NCBI RefSeq assembly: GCF_900143625.1
Contig: NZ_FRFF01000020.1
Coordinates: 1 to 49,196, forward strand
From: Nocardiopsis sp. JB363
GTDB taxonomy: Bacteria > Actinomycetota > Actinomycetes > Streptosporangiales > Streptosporangiaceae
Reading direction: 5' to 3'
DNA: 49,196 nucleotides
Shown: positions 24,578 through 33,266 of the stretch, piece after piece
How positions within the stretch are numbered: the stretch's first letter is position 1
How the letters are laid out: the number at the start of each line of letters is the position of its first letter
The notes under the pieces: generated by a model
Database searches by the model: none
What the model was told of the DNA's origin: nothing
The model's input: only the letters and a program-made list of their open reading frames with translations
Position numbers and translations under genes: made by a program

Positions 24578-26176
24578 TCAGGCCAGGGCGATGAGGTCCT
24601 CGAAGTCGGGGTTCCACATGTCCTCCACACCGTCCGGGAGCATGATGACCCGCTCCGGCTGCAGGGCGTTGACGGCGCCCTCGTCGTGTGTCACCAGGAC
24701 GATCGCGCCCTTGTAGTTGCGCAGCGCCGACAGGATCTCCTCGCGGCTGGCCGGGTCCAGGTTGTTCGTGGGCTCGTCCAGCAACAGCACGTTGGCGCTG
24801 GAGACCACCAACGTGGCCAGGGCCAGCCGGGTCTTCTCCCCGCCCGAGAGCACACCGGCGGGCTTTTCGACGTCGTCACCGGTGAACAGGAACGAACCCA
24901 GGGTCTTGCGCGCCTCCATCTCGGGCAGGTCGGGGGCCGCGCTCATCATGTTCTCCAGAACGCTGCGTTGCACGTCCAGGGTCTCGTGTTCCTGGGCGTA
25001 GTACCCGAGCTTGAGCCCGTGCCCCGGAACGACCCGGCCGGTGTCGGCCTCCTCGACCCCGCCCAGCAGCCGCAGCAGGGTCGTCTTGCCCGCGCCGTTG
25101 AGCCCCAGGATGACCACCCGACTGCCCTTGTCGATGGCCAGGTCCACCCCGGTGAAGATCTCCAACGAACCGTAGGACTTGGACAGCCCCTCGGCCATGA
25201 GCGGGGTGCGACCGCAGGAGGCCGGATCCGGGAAACGCAGCTTGGCGACCTTGTCCGCCTTGCGAACCCCCTGCACACCGTCCACGATCTTGTCGGCACG
25301 GTTGAGCATCTGCTGGGCCGCCCGGGCCTTGGTCGCCTTGTAGCGGAAGCGCTCGGCCTGCTTGCGCAGGGTGTCGGCCTTCTTCTCGGCGTTGGCCAGT
25401 TCACTGCGGCGTCGACGCTCGTCGTCCTCGCGCTGGATCTGGTACTGCTTCCAGCCCATGTTGTAGATGTCCATGACGCTGCGGTTGGCGTCCAGGTAGT
25501 AGACCTTGTTGACCACGTGCTCGACCAGTTCGACATCGTGACTGATCACGATGACCCCGCCCTGGTGGGACTTGAGGAAATCGCGCAACCAGACGATGGA
25601 GTCGGCGTCCAGGTGGTTGGTGGGCTCGTCCAGCAGCAGTGTGTCGGCCCCGCTGAACAGGATGCGGGCCAGCTCGACGCGGCGTCGCTGGCCACCCGAG
25701 AGGGTGTGCAGCGGCTGTGTGAGGACCTTGTCCGGCAGGCCCAGGCTGGAGGCGATGGACGCGGCCTCCGAATCGGCGGCGTACCCGCCCAGCACGTGGA
25801 GGCGTTCCTCCCACCGCGCGTACTGACGCACGCCCTTGTTACGGGTCTTCTCGTGGTCGCTGGCCATCTTCTTCTCGGCCTCGCGCAGCCCGCGCAGTGC
25901 CTCGTCGATACCGCGGGCGGACAGCACACGGTCCTTGGCGATGACGTCCAGGTCTCCGGTGCGCGGGTCCTGGGGCAGGTAACCGATGGTGCCGGACGAG
26001 GTGACCGTCCCACCGGTGGGCAGTCCCTCACCCGCCAGCACCTTGGTCATGGTGGTCTTGCCCGCACCGTTGCGGCCTACCAGACCGATCCGGTCCCCAG
26101 CGGCGACCTGGAAGGTCGTCGGCTCCAACAGGAGTCGGGCTCCGACGCGCATTTCGAGGTCGGTGGCGATCAGCAT
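24578..26176 (-). CDS. ABC-F family ATPase
   Basis: The 532-residue soluble protein has two ABC ATPase domains joined by a charged linker and no membrane helices. Domain 1 has Walker A GRNGAGKTT near 34-42 and LSGGQRRRVELA with LLLDEPTNHLD. Domain 2 has GLNGAGKTT near 345-353 and LSGGEKTRLALA with LLLDEPTNNLD. The linker (about 240-300) is rich in Arg/Lys/Glu, as in the P-site tRNA-interaction motif of EttA-like factors. Such proteins act on ribosomes: some regulate translation and some protect against ribosome-targeting antibiotics. No antibiotic gene is near, so a housekeeping role is more likely (inference). The ATG at 26176 is preceded by AGGAAG. Confidence 0.92.
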   Translation of the reverse strand: MLIATDLEMRVGARLLLEPTTFQVAAGDRIGLVGRNGAGKTTMTKVLAGEGLPTGGTVTSSGTIGYLPQDPRTGDLDVIAKDRVLSARGIDEALRGLREAEKKMASDHEKTRNKGVRQYARWEERLHVLGGYAADSEAASIASSLGLPDKVLTQPLHTLSGGQRRRVELARILFSGADTLLLDEPTNHLDADSIVWLRDFLKSHQGGVIVISHDVELVEHVVNKVYYLDANRSVMDIYNMGWKQYQIQREDDERRRRSELANAEKKADTLRKQAERFRYKATKARAAQQMLNRADKIVDGVQGVRKADKVAKLRFPDPASCGRTPLMAEGLSKSYGSLEIFTGVDLAIDKGSRVVILGLNGAGKTTLLRLLGGVEEADTGRVVPGHGLKLGYYAQEHETLDVQRSVLENMMSAAPDLPEMEARKTLGSFLFTGDDVEKPAGVLSGGEKTRLALATLVVSSANVLLLDEPTNNLDPASREEILSALRNYKGAIVLVTHDEGAVNALQPERVIMLPDGVEDMWNPDFEDLIALA

Positions 26177-26374
26177 GGGTGGAGCTTCCTCAAGGTGGTG
26201 TGACGGTCGGTGGCGGCCCGGGACCGCGCGCGGCCGGGCCTTGTACGTGGCGCCGGCGGGTGGGGTCGGGCGGGGAGTGCCCCGGACGGACCGACCCAGC
26301 CTAACGGCACGGGTGAGGGGGTGGGCTAAGGGTTTTCCCGAACGCCCACCGCACGGGGACCTGGGGCGCGCATG

Positions 26375-26414
26375 GCCGCGCCCCCGACCCTGATAACGGG
26401 GTCGGGGGCGCGGC
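26375..26414 (-). terminator. Strong terminator hairpin after AI-2E copy 2
   Basis: A 16-base perfect stem (26375-26390 with 26399-26414) encloses an 8-base loop, TGATAACG. It follows the stop of the AI-2E family gene at 26455 by about 40 bases on the minus strand. Confidence 0.8.
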
Positions 26415-26454
26415 GCATTCCCCCGCGCCGTGGGCGGAGGCTCACATCCGGTCG

Positions 26455-27801
26455 TTATTCCTGTTCCCTGTCCTTGTCCACCTTGTCCTTGGTCCCTTTG
26501 GTCGGCTCGACCGTCGCCTCGTTCTGGGCCACCACGACGACCGCTTTGTCCGGGGCCCCCGTGCGGGGCTCCGCTTTCTCATCCGAGTTGTTCTCGGTGT
26601 TGACCGGAGGACGGTTGCGCAGCAGCGCGGCCAGGACGGCGGCGATCGGGGTCGCCAGGAACATGCCGGGGATGTTGCCGAGGATGCCGCCCGCGGTGAT
26701 CGCGATCAGCACGACGGGCGAGGGCAACTCCAGGGCCTGCCCGTAGATCCGGGGGGCGAAGAAGCTGCTCTCCGCCTGCTGGACCACGACGACCGCGGCC
26801 ACGATGATGAGCGCGACGACCGGCCCTTCGGCGACCAGGGCGACCAGGGCCGCCAGCAGGCCGGTGAGGAAGGCGCCGATGACCGGTAGGAACGCGCCGA
26901 TGAACGTCAGCACGATCAGCGGGATCGCCAGGTTCACGTCCAGGAAGATGATCAGGAAGATACCGATGCCGACGGCGTCGATGACACCGACCATCGCCAC
27001 GCCCCGCACGTAGCGACCCATCACCCCGTAGGCGACGCCACTGGCGTGACGCAGGCCCGGACGGGACTTGGGCGGCAGGAGGGTGACGACCCAGTCCATG
27101 AGTTTGTCGCCGGAGTGCACGAAGTACACGGTCATGGCGATGACCAGGACCAGACCGAGCAGGATCTGCACCACGGCCGTGCCGGCGGTCCAGGCGCCGC
27201 TGAGCAGCTGGTCGGTGTTGTCGGTGATCATCCCCTGGACCTGCGCCCAGGCGTTGTTCAACATCTCGGTGAACAACGCCGGGTCGACGAAGGGGATCTC
27301 CACCTTCTGGAGCTGCATGAAGGCGCTGCTGACGCTGGCGACCAGCCCGTCGAAACCCTGTATGGCGGGCGAGACGATCATGGTGACCACGCCGCTGAGC
27401 ACGACCAGTGCCGAGAGGACGGACAGCGCGGTCGAGGAGCCCCGGCCCAGACCCTTGCGCCGCAGCCAGTTGGCCATCGGCATGAGCAGGGCGGTGATGA
27501 AGACGGCGAGCACCACGGGCAGGGTGATCACTGACAGGTGGAGCACCGCGTAGACGAACAGGCCCACCACGATGCCGATGAGCAGGATCCGCCAGGCGAC
27601 GTCACTGACCATCCGCAGCAGGTCACCGGCGCCGACGTCGTCCTGCTCGGCCGCGGCCCGCTTCTCCTGTTCCACCTTGGCCTCGGACTCGACGCGCGCC
27701 TCTTCCTGCGCCTCCAGATGGGCGAGGCGGTCGGCGCGGGCTCTGCGCGAGACGAGCCACTTGTTCAGGAGCGCCCAAACTCCCGGCCGCTGGGCTTGCA
27801 C
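26455..27801 (-). CDS. AI-2E family transporter (copy 2)
   Basis: The 448-residue membrane protein has a charged coiled N-terminus (about 18-55, rich in Ala/Glu/Arg). Paired helices at about 67-105 and the periplasmic coiled segment at about 140-200 follow, then a C-terminal helix cluster with FIGAFLPVIGAFLTGLLAAL and ESSFFAPRIYGQALELP, the family's conserved end motif. A 60-residue polar tail rich in Lys/Glu/Asp closes the protein. It is a different branch from the copy at 13459, with little identity outside motifs. The GTG start has GGAG five bases upstream. Its own terminator follows and the next gene downstream is the ABC-F ATPase. The substrate is unknown. Confidence 0.9.
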   Translation of the reverse strand: MQAQRPGVWALLNKWLVSRRARADRLAHLEAQEEARVESEAKVEQEKRAAAEQDDVGAGDLLRMVSDVAWRILLIGIVVGLFVYAVLHLSVITLPVVLAVFITALLMPMANWLRRKGLGRGSSTALSVLSALVVLSGVVTMIVSPAIQGFDGLVASVSSAFMQLQKVEIPFVDPALFTEMLNNAWAQVQGMITDNTDQLLSGAWTAGTAVVQILLGLVLVIAMTVYFVHSGDKLMDWVVTLLPPKSRPGLRHASGVAYGVMGRYVRGVAMVGVIDAVGIGIFLIIFLDVNLAIPLIVLTFIGAFLPVIGAFLTGLLAALVALVAEGPVVALIIVAAVVVVQQAESSFFAPRIYGQALELPSPVVLIAITAGGILGNIPGMFLATPIAAVLAALLRNRPPVNTENNSDEKAEPRTGAPDKAVVVVAQNEATVEPTKGTKDKVDKDREQE

Positions 27802-27976
27802 ATGGACTCCATTCTCCGGTGATCACACCGAGGTCGCTCATCGACGGCGACCATCCGTATGCCGTTGTCGTCTTATGCGGGGGATGGGAAGGGATGGTGC
27901 ACTGATGTCGTAGTGGGGTTGATGCACGTTACAGGGCCCCGGTTCTGGGCGGACCCCCGTGATAGGCACAACTTCG

Positions 27977-28384
27977 TCAGAACTGCCAGGGTTCCCGTGC
28001 GTGTCCGCTGTCGACGATCTCGTTGCCGAAGGGGGCCAGGGCGACGGGGATCATCTTGATGGAAGCCCAGGCCATGGGGATGCCGATGATGGTGACGGCC
28101 AGGCCGGCCGCGGTGACGATGTGACCGATCGTCAGCCACCATCCCGCGACGATCAGCCAGATGACGTTCATGAAGGTGGCACCGCCGCCGGAGCCCTGAC
28201 GGCGCACGAGGTCGCGGCCGAAGGGCCAGATGGCGTACTTGGCCATGCGGAAGGAGGCGACGCCGAAGGGGATCGTCACGATGAGGACGCAGCAGATGAC
28301 GCCGGCGAACAGGTAGCCGAGCGCCAGCCAGAAGCCGGCGACGAAGATCCAGATGATGTTGAGAATGAGCCGCAAGAGGGCCAC
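27977..28384 (-). CDS. YccF domain membrane protein
   Basis: The 135-residue protein is built from two similar YccF units. Each has a helix pair and a closing motif: IPFGVASFRMAKYAIWPFGR (about 41-60) and IPMAWASIKMIPVALAPFG (about 107-125), both preceded by NIIWIFVAGFWL- or NVIWLIVAGWWL-type helices. It is a small inner-membrane protein of unknown function, conserved widely. The GTG at 28384 is preceded by AAGGAG with ten bases between; the frame opens further to 28450 but nothing supports a longer start. Confidence 0.87.
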   Translation of the reverse strand: MALLRLILNIIWIFVAGFWLALGYLFAGVICCVLIVTIPFGVASFRMAKYAIWPFGRDLVRRQGSGGGATFMNVIWLIVAGWWLTIGHIVTAAGLAVTIIGIPMAWASIKMIPVALAPFGNEIVDSGHAREPWQF

Positions 28385-29102
28385 GGTGATTCGTCTCCTT
28401 GAGTCTGTCCCTGGACACGGGTGCGCTTCGTCGGGTACCCGATCGAACACATCCTGTTCTCTATCGTCTGGGACTCTCGCACACCACGCTCTGTTCCACC
28501 TTCGACCCCTGGCTTTGCCCCTAGGGGATGGCGCGGGGGTCTCGGCGACGTTCCGGACACCATCGGGGGCTTTCGAGCACCCCGGTCGTTCCTCGCGGAG
28601 AGTGAGGACATACGGTCATGCCCAATCTCGGAGACCTACAGCGGCCAGAATGTGATGGGCGCATCAGAGGGACCCCCTAGGCAGGGGCGGCATGGCCCCA
28701 TACGATGTCCCTTGTCCTTCACAAGACGGTCGTACATGTGATCTGCGACGAACTCGGACAAATATCCATAGACCTGGTGTCAGGCATCAGGTTTCGGTAA
28801 CAGTTGAACGAGTAATTTCCCCACCCCCCGTGCACGATCGGGAGTGGGGATGGCATGATTACGTACCGGCTCGGACGGAGGCTGTCACCGCCTCCGCAGC
28901 CGTTCGCGTGAGCGCACCCCTTCATCGACAGGCATCGCCTGCTGTGATGGTGCATTTGGTGGTCTCAGCCACACCGGGGAACAACGCCTACACCGCCCGA
29001 CGTTTGCGTCGTGCGGGGTGTCTCGCGCCAAGTGACCGACTTGTTGGTGACTGAAGCTTTTCAAGACAGCTTACTAGTGATTTCAGTAGAGGTGGTTCAA
29101 GC
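28385..29102. other. 718-base intergenic region upstream of the WhiB gene; no gene seen
   Basis: This is the largest non-coding stretch of the window. On the left it holds the YccF promoter, with a -10-like GATAGA on the minus strand near 28460. In the middle is a hairpin at 28819-28849, and near 28877-28895 a CGGAGGC/GCCTCCG hairpin. At the right end a -10-like TACTAG (29072-29077) and AGGTGG (29089-29094) precede the WhiB ATG at 29103. Open frames here lack ribosome-binding sites and normal codon bias. A small RNA is possible but not demonstrable. Confidence 0.45.
28819..28849 (+). other. C-rich hairpin in the WhiB upstream region
   Basis: CCCCAC followed by CCCCCG (28819-28830) pairs with CGGG, a bulged A and GTGGGG (28839-28849) around a short loop. 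The stem could terminate a transcript or form part of a structured RNA. It does not match the two-hairpin plan of the actinobacterial 6C RNA. Confidence 0.4.
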
Positions 29103-29402
29103 ATGTCTCAGGTACGTCGGCAGGCCGCGCTGCGCCCCCGCCCGAGCTGGGGGTGGCAGGATGCCGCCGCGTGCCGGGGCGAGGACCTTGTGCTCTTCTT
29201 CGGCCCGGATGGCGAACGTCAGCCGGAGCGAGAGATTCGCGAGCGCAAGGCCAAAGAGATCTGTGCGGCCTGCCCGGTTCGAACCGACTGCCTGGACTAC
29301 GCGATCTCGCGTCCGGAGAAGTACGGCACCTGGGGTGCTCTGAACGAGGACGAGCGCGCCTCCGAGCGCCGTCGTCGTATGCGTCGCGCCAACGCCGCCT
29401 AA
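29103..29402 (+). CDS. WhiB-family (Wbl) iron-sulfur transcription factor
   Basis: The 99-residue protein has the four Wbl cysteines that bind the [4Fe-4S] cluster: Cys24, Cys54, Cys57 and Cys63 (DAAACRGED; ICAACPVRTDC). The family's tryptophan turn follows as GTWGAL at 75-80, where most members read G-V/I-W-G-G, and a basic C-terminus (ERRRRMRRANAA) for DNA contact. Wbl proteins bind the primary sigma factor and control development, redox and stress genes in Actinobacteria. AGGTGG stands eight bases before the ATG. It is monocistronic: a long upstream region precedes it and a perfect terminator follows. I cannot place it firmly in a named Wbl subclass. Confidence 0.9.
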   Translation: MSQVRRQAALRPRPSWGWQDAAACRGEDLVLFFGPDGERQPEREIRERKAKEICAACPVRTDCLDYAISRPEKYGTWGALNEDERASERRRRMRRANAA

Positions 29403-29455
29403 GTCCGCGCGTCATTCCCCACGCGGAACTCTTCCCGGATGGCCCCGGCCCCGAT

Positions 29456-29500
29456 AACCCGCGGCGCTCCGACATCGAATGTCGGAGCGCCGCGGGTTTT
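29456..29500 (+). terminator. Perfect 20-bp intrinsic terminator after the WhiB gene
   Basis: A 20-base stem (29456-29475 with 29479-29498) is perfectly paired around the 3-base loop CGA. It is followed by TT CCC TT, so the plus-strand transcript ends in a UUUU-type tail. It also lies past the stop of the convergent PRTase fusion gene (29596) and can serve both. Confidence 0.9.
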
Positions 29501-29595
29501 CCCTTGTCCGGGTCACGGAACGGTCGCGAACGTCTTACCCGGAAGGTATCTCGGACCGGCCCGGTGTACCCTTCCGGCCTCGTGTCGGCCCCGAT

Positions 29596-30894
29596 CTACT
29601 CGGCACGACGGAACAGGTGCCGGTCGAACCAGTCCAGGCTCCGCACCGCGACCTCACGCCACTGCCGCGTCCCGCCCAGGAGCCGGTCGGCCCCGGAGAC
29701 CACACCCAGCTCCGAGGGGCCGCCCAGACGGGACATCGTCCACTCCCCCAGTTCGCGCACGAACGACTCCTCGCTCTCCAACAGGATGAGCGTGGGCGCC
29801 CGGACCTTCCCCAGCGCCGGTTCGGCCAGGTCCACACGACCTCCGTGCACCACGACCGACGCCACGTCCTGAGGCAGCTCCGCCGCGGTCACCAGAGCCG
29901 CGGGCGCCGCGTCGCCCCACCCCATGACGCCCAAGGGTTCGCTGGCCGCGTCGGTGGCCCGGCGCAACCAGGTGACCGCCGCGCTCAATCTCTCCCCCAG
30001 TACCTCGGTGTCCCCCTCGTCGTCGCCGTCGTCCCCGGTCAGCAGGTCCAACAGCAGGGTGGCGTAACCGGCCCGCTGCAACGAGGAGGCGATCGCCCGC
30101 CGTTCCGGGTCCCCGCGTCCACGCCCGAAGGCCATCACCACCACACCGCGCAGAGCCGTGGGCATGGTGAGGTCACCATCGAGGTAGACCTGCCCGGCGC
30201 GGATCCGTACGGCGCGGGCCACCTCCGGCCGCGGACGCGAGCGTTCCAGGTCGAGCAGGATCGTGGTGACGTGGTCGTCCGAGAGCTGATCGAAGTCCCG
30301 GTACCACTCCCCCACGGCGCGGAAGTTGTCCGGCGCGCTGATCACCACCACGGCGTCGGCCTCACCCTTGAGTGCCTCCAACACCTCGGAGGAGGCCACC
30401 GGCACCGCCAACACCAGGCTCGACGGCCCGGCCTGGCGCACCATCCTCAGGGCGGCGCGGGCGGTGCCGCCGGTGGCCACCCCATCGTCGACCACCACGC
30501 AGTCACGGCCGGCGATCCGAGGCATGGAGCGCTCGCCCCGGTAGACACGACGCCGACGGTCGAGTTCGTCCCGTTCGGAGGCGACGGTGTCGGAGAGCGC
30601 CTGGCGTGGGAGTCGCATCCGGGCCAGGGCGAGGTCGTCGTAGAAGACGTGGCCGTCCTCGGTGATCGCGCCGACCCCGGTCTCGGGCCGACCGGGCAGA
30701 CCGATCTTGCGCACCATGAGGACGTCGAAGTCCGCGCCGAGTCCGCGCGCGAGTTCGGCACCCACCGGCACTCCGCCGCGTGGCAGGGCCAGAACGATCG
30801 GATCGTCGACCGCGTGTGGACGCACACGTTCGGTGAGGCGTCGCCCCGCCTCGGTTCGGTCGGTGAAGGGCAGGGATACGGGTACCGGGTTCAT
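29596..30894 (-). CDS. Phosphoribosyltransferase fused to a degenerate alpha/beta-hydrolase domain
   Basis: The 432-residue protein has a type I PRTase domain (about 1-215) with ALPRGGVPVGAELAR near 36-50 and the PRPP loop CVVVDDGVATGGTA at 132-145. A dienelactone-hydrolase-like domain (about 230-432) follows. Such fusions are known in actinobacteria. Here the second domain seems to have lost its catalytic residues: the nucleophile elbow reads GWGDA (325-329) instead of G-x-Ser-x-G, and the expected late His is Arg404 in SGADRLLGG. The expected Asp is replaced within LESEES (372-377), where Glu is the likely occupant. The first domain keeps its key loop. The start is the ATG at 30894; the ribosome-binding site is weak. 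The substrate is unknown. Confidence 0.82.
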   Translation of the reverse strand: MNPVPVSLPFTDRTEAGRRLTERVRPHAVDDPIVLALPRGGVPVGAELARGLGADFDVLMVRKIGLPGRPETGVGAITEDGHVFYDDLALARMRLPRQALSDTVASERDELDRRRRVYRGERSMPRIAGRDCVVVDDGVATGGTARAALRMVRQAGPSSLVLAVPVASSEVLEALKGEADAVVVISAPDNFRAVGEWYRDFDQLSDDHVTTILLDLERSRPRPEVARAVRIRAGQVYLDGDLTMPTALRGVVVMAFGRGRGDPERRAIASSLQRAGYATLLLDLLTGDDGDDEGDTEVLGERLSAAVTWLRRATDAASEPLGVMGWGDAAPAALVTAAELPQDVASVVVHGGRVDLAEPALGKVRAPTLILLESEESFVRELGEWTMSRLGGPSELGVVSGADRLLGGTRQWREVAVRSLDWFDRHLFRRAE

Positions 30895-31086
30895 GTCGTC
30901 GCCGGTGCCGGGGGCGTGGGCCCGGCACCCCTCCTTCCGGCCGTCCGTCGAACACGCCGCTCGAAAAGTGCTACCGGCATACCCCGCCGTACACGGATTA
31001 CAACCCCGAGTCCGGGCAAAACCCGCATGCCTCACGAACACGCCACACGTCCGGGGCCGGGCCGAAGGGGGGCCGACCATGGTGTG

Positions 31087-31647
31087 TCAGGCCGGACGGA
31101 AGCCGTTGCGCAGCACCGCCATCTGCAGCGCGTCGTGTCTGCGCCCCTCCCACAACAGTGATTCGCGCAGGCGACCCTCGACGTAGAAACCACAGGAACG
31201 GTAGACAGCGATGGCACGCATGTTGAACGCGTACACCTGCAACCAGAGTCGGTGCAGGCCGATCTCCTCGAAGGCGTGGCCCAACACCAACTGAGTGGCC
31301 TCCCGCCCCAATCCCTTGCCGGTGAACTCGATGGCCGACAGGGCTATGCGGTAGCCCGCGGTCTCGTTCTCCGGGGAGACCGCGTAGATGGAGAGCTCGC
31401 CGAGGTAGCGGCCGTCCTTGGGCGAGATGATCGCCAGGTCCAGACGGTCGTCCCCTTCGGCGCGGCTGTGACACCACCGACGCGCCTGATCGTAGGTCAG
31501 GTGGCCGTGCGAACCCGTGAGCCTACGGACCTCCTCGTCCAGTCCCGCGGCGAAGTAGGCATCGGTGTGCTCCGGGCCGAGGGGGACCAGAGACACGTTC
31601 TCGCCGGTGAGGGTGGGCTTGTCTCTCAGCGCGCTCGTGTTGATCAT
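31087..31647 (-). CDS. GNAT-family N-acetyltransferase, RimJ/RimL-like
   Basis: The 186-residue protein fits the acetyltransferase_3 (RimJ/L) pattern: an N-terminal TLTGENVSLVPLGPEH strand, YRIALSAIEFTGKGLGREAT forming the acetyl-CoA pyrophosphate loop (about 113-132), and YAFNMRAIAVYRSCGF near the C-terminus. It would acetylate an N-terminal or free amine with acetyl-CoA in the cytoplasm. The ATG at 31647 has GGAAGA about eight bases upstream; the frame upstream of it is not protein-like. It diverges from an MFS gene. The substrate is not evident; antibiotic or ribosomal-protein acetylation are both possible. Confidence 0.85.
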   Translation of the reverse strand: MINTSALRDKPTLTGENVSLVPLGPEHTDAYFAAGLDEEVRRLTGSHGHLTYDQARRWCHSRAEGDDRLDLAIISPKDGRYLGELSIYAVSPENETAGYRIALSAIEFTGKGLGREATQLVLGHAFEEIGLHRLWLQVYAFNMRAIAVYRSCGFYVEGRLRESLLWEGRRHDALQMAVLRNGFRPA

Positions 31648-31889
31648 GCGGGTCTTCCGGTTCCGGCCGGGACCGTGGGGCACGGCATTACCCGGGTGAG
31701 GGAGACGGCGGTCAGGGGTGCCGCACGCGGAACGGGTCGCGGTGGCGTGGCCTGGGGACATGGGCCGGGACGGGGGCGAAGTGGGGCGAATCCTTCCGGG
31801 TTCTCGGTGGGGGTACGGGCTCCCTATGTAAAACACCTCCGCCCCGAAAGGCAAGCCCGGCGGGAGAGTGGTCGACAAAACGCTGTTCA

Positions 31890-31902
31890 TCCGATGATCG
31901 GA
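31890..31902. promoter_or_regulatory. 6-1-6 palindrome in the MFS promoter
   Basis: TCCGAT-G-ATCGGA is a perfect inverted repeat that ends five bases before a -10-like TAGGAT (31908-31913) and 45 bases before the MFS start. The overlap with the -35/-10 spacer is what a repressor site would show. Confidence 0.45.
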
Positions 31903-31946
31903 CTGGATAGGATCTGCCCGCATCGAAAGCGCCCTGGGAGCCGCCC

Positions 31947-33146
31947 GTGAACACCCCGACCGACATGTCCACCACACCACCGCCCGAGGCCCGACGTGCC
32001 CGGGTCGCGGTGTCCACCCTGTTCTTCGTGAACGGGTTCACCTACACCAACGCGGTGCCCTGGCTCCCCGTGATCAAGAACGGGTTGGGTCTGAGCAACG
32101 CGGAACTGGGGTTGGCGATCGCGGCGATGCCGTTCGGCGCGATCCTCACCGGCATGCTCGCCGGTCCGCTCATCCATTGGTTCGGCAGTGGCCGGACCGC
32201 GGTGGGGACGAGCCTCATCAGCCTGGGAGCGCTCCCATTCATCGCGCTCGCGCAGAACTGGTGGATGCTCGCGGGCGCCCTCTTCGTGCTGGGCTGCGCC
32301 GACACCTGGACCGACTCCGCGCAGAACTCACACGGTCTGCGGGTCCAGCGACGCTATCGGCGGAGCATCATCAACACCTTCCACGCCGTGTGGAGCCTGG
32401 CCGCGGTCTCCGGTGGGCTGCTCGGCGCCACCATGGCGGGCACGGGGGTGCCCATCCTGTGGCACCTGGGCGGGGTGACCGTCGTGCTCGTGGTGATCAA
32501 CCTCCTGGTCTCCCGCATGCTGCTGCCCGGGCCGGAGAACAGCGAACGCGAGGACGGGACCAACGGCCACGACGGTGGCCGCGTCCGCATGTCCGGTCGC
32601 GCCGTGGTCCTGCTCCTGGCGCTGGGCGTGCTGTTGATGATGGCCGGCGGCATCGAGGACTCCGCCGCCTCCTGGGGCGCGGTGTACATGACCTCGGAAC
32701 TGGACGCGGCGCTGTTCCTGGCCGCCATGCCGTTCGTGGCCTGCCAGGCGATGATGACACTCGGGCGGCTCATCGGCGACCGGGTCACCGACCGCTTCGG
32801 CGCGGTGGTCGTCGGACACGCGAGCGGTCTGCTGTCCGCGGGCGGGATGGCCCTGGCGCTGGCGTTGCCGCACCCGGTCACCACCATCATCGGCTTCGGG
32901 GTGATGGGACTGGGCGTGTCCACCCTGTTCCCGCTGACCCTGGCCGCCGCGGGGAACGTCCCGGGGGTGCGCACCGGCGACGGGGTGACCCTGGTGGGAT
33001 GGCTGGGCCGGGTGGGTTTCCTGGCCTTCCCCCCGACCGTGGGGTTCCTCGCCGACTCGATGACCCTGGGCGGCGCCCTGTGGGTGATCGCCGTCGGGGG
33101 CGCGGCCGCCTTCCTCCTGGCCCCGGCCCTGCGGCCACGTTCCTGA
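31947..33146 (+). CDS. MFS transporter, 12-TM
   Basis: The 399-residue protein has about 12 helices. The first helix (VSTLFFVNGFTYTNAVPWLP) and the loop LSNAELGLAIAAMP resemble sugar/fucose-permease-like MFS proteins and the related Actinobacterial exporters, but motif A is weak (WFGSGRTA). The central loop (about 190-212) is hydrophilic and Glu/Asp/Gly-rich. GGGAG lies about seven bases before the GTG at 31947. The gene is divergent from the GNAT gene and ends at a bidirectional terminator. The substrate and direction of transport are unknown. Confidence 0.87.
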   Translation: MNTPTDMSTTPPPEARRARVAVSTLFFVNGFTYTNAVPWLPVIKNGLGLSNAELGLAIAAMPFGAILTGMLAGPLIHWFGSGRTAVGTSLISLGALPFIALAQNWWMLAGALFVLGCADTWTDSAQNSHGLRVQRRYRRSIINTFHAVWSLAAVSGGLLGATMAGTGVPILWHLGGVTVVLVVINLLVSRMLLPGPENSEREDGTNGHDGGRVRMSGRAVVLLLALGVLLMMAGGIEDSAASWGAVYMTSELDAALFLAAMPFVACQAMMTLGRLIGDRVTDRFGAVVVGHASGLLSAGGMALALALPHPVTTIIGFGVMGLGVSTLFPLTLAAAGNVPGVRTGDGVTLVGWLGRVGFLAFPPTVGFLADSMTLGGALWVIAVGGAAAFLLAPALRPRS

Positions 33147-33196
33147 GGACGCCCCGGCCGGCGGTCGAACCGACCGGCGGGAACCACGGGCATGAC

Positions 33197-33229
33197 GGAG
33201 GGCCCCGACCTCGACGGTCGGGGCCCTCC
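33197..33229. terminator. Bidirectional terminator between MFS and LAxTG surface protein genes
   Basis: A perfect 14-base stem (33197-33210 with 33216-33229) encloses TCGAC. It lies between the convergent stops at 33146 and 33267 and can end transcripts from both sides. Confidence 0.8.
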
Positions 33230-33266
33230 TCACGTCAGAGCCCACGGGGTGGACACGGACGCGGTG

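Noticed and set aside
28692..29054. Open frame of 120 codons upstream of the WhiB gene
   Set aside because: No ribosome-binding site, unusual composition and no motif; it crosses the C-rich hairpin.
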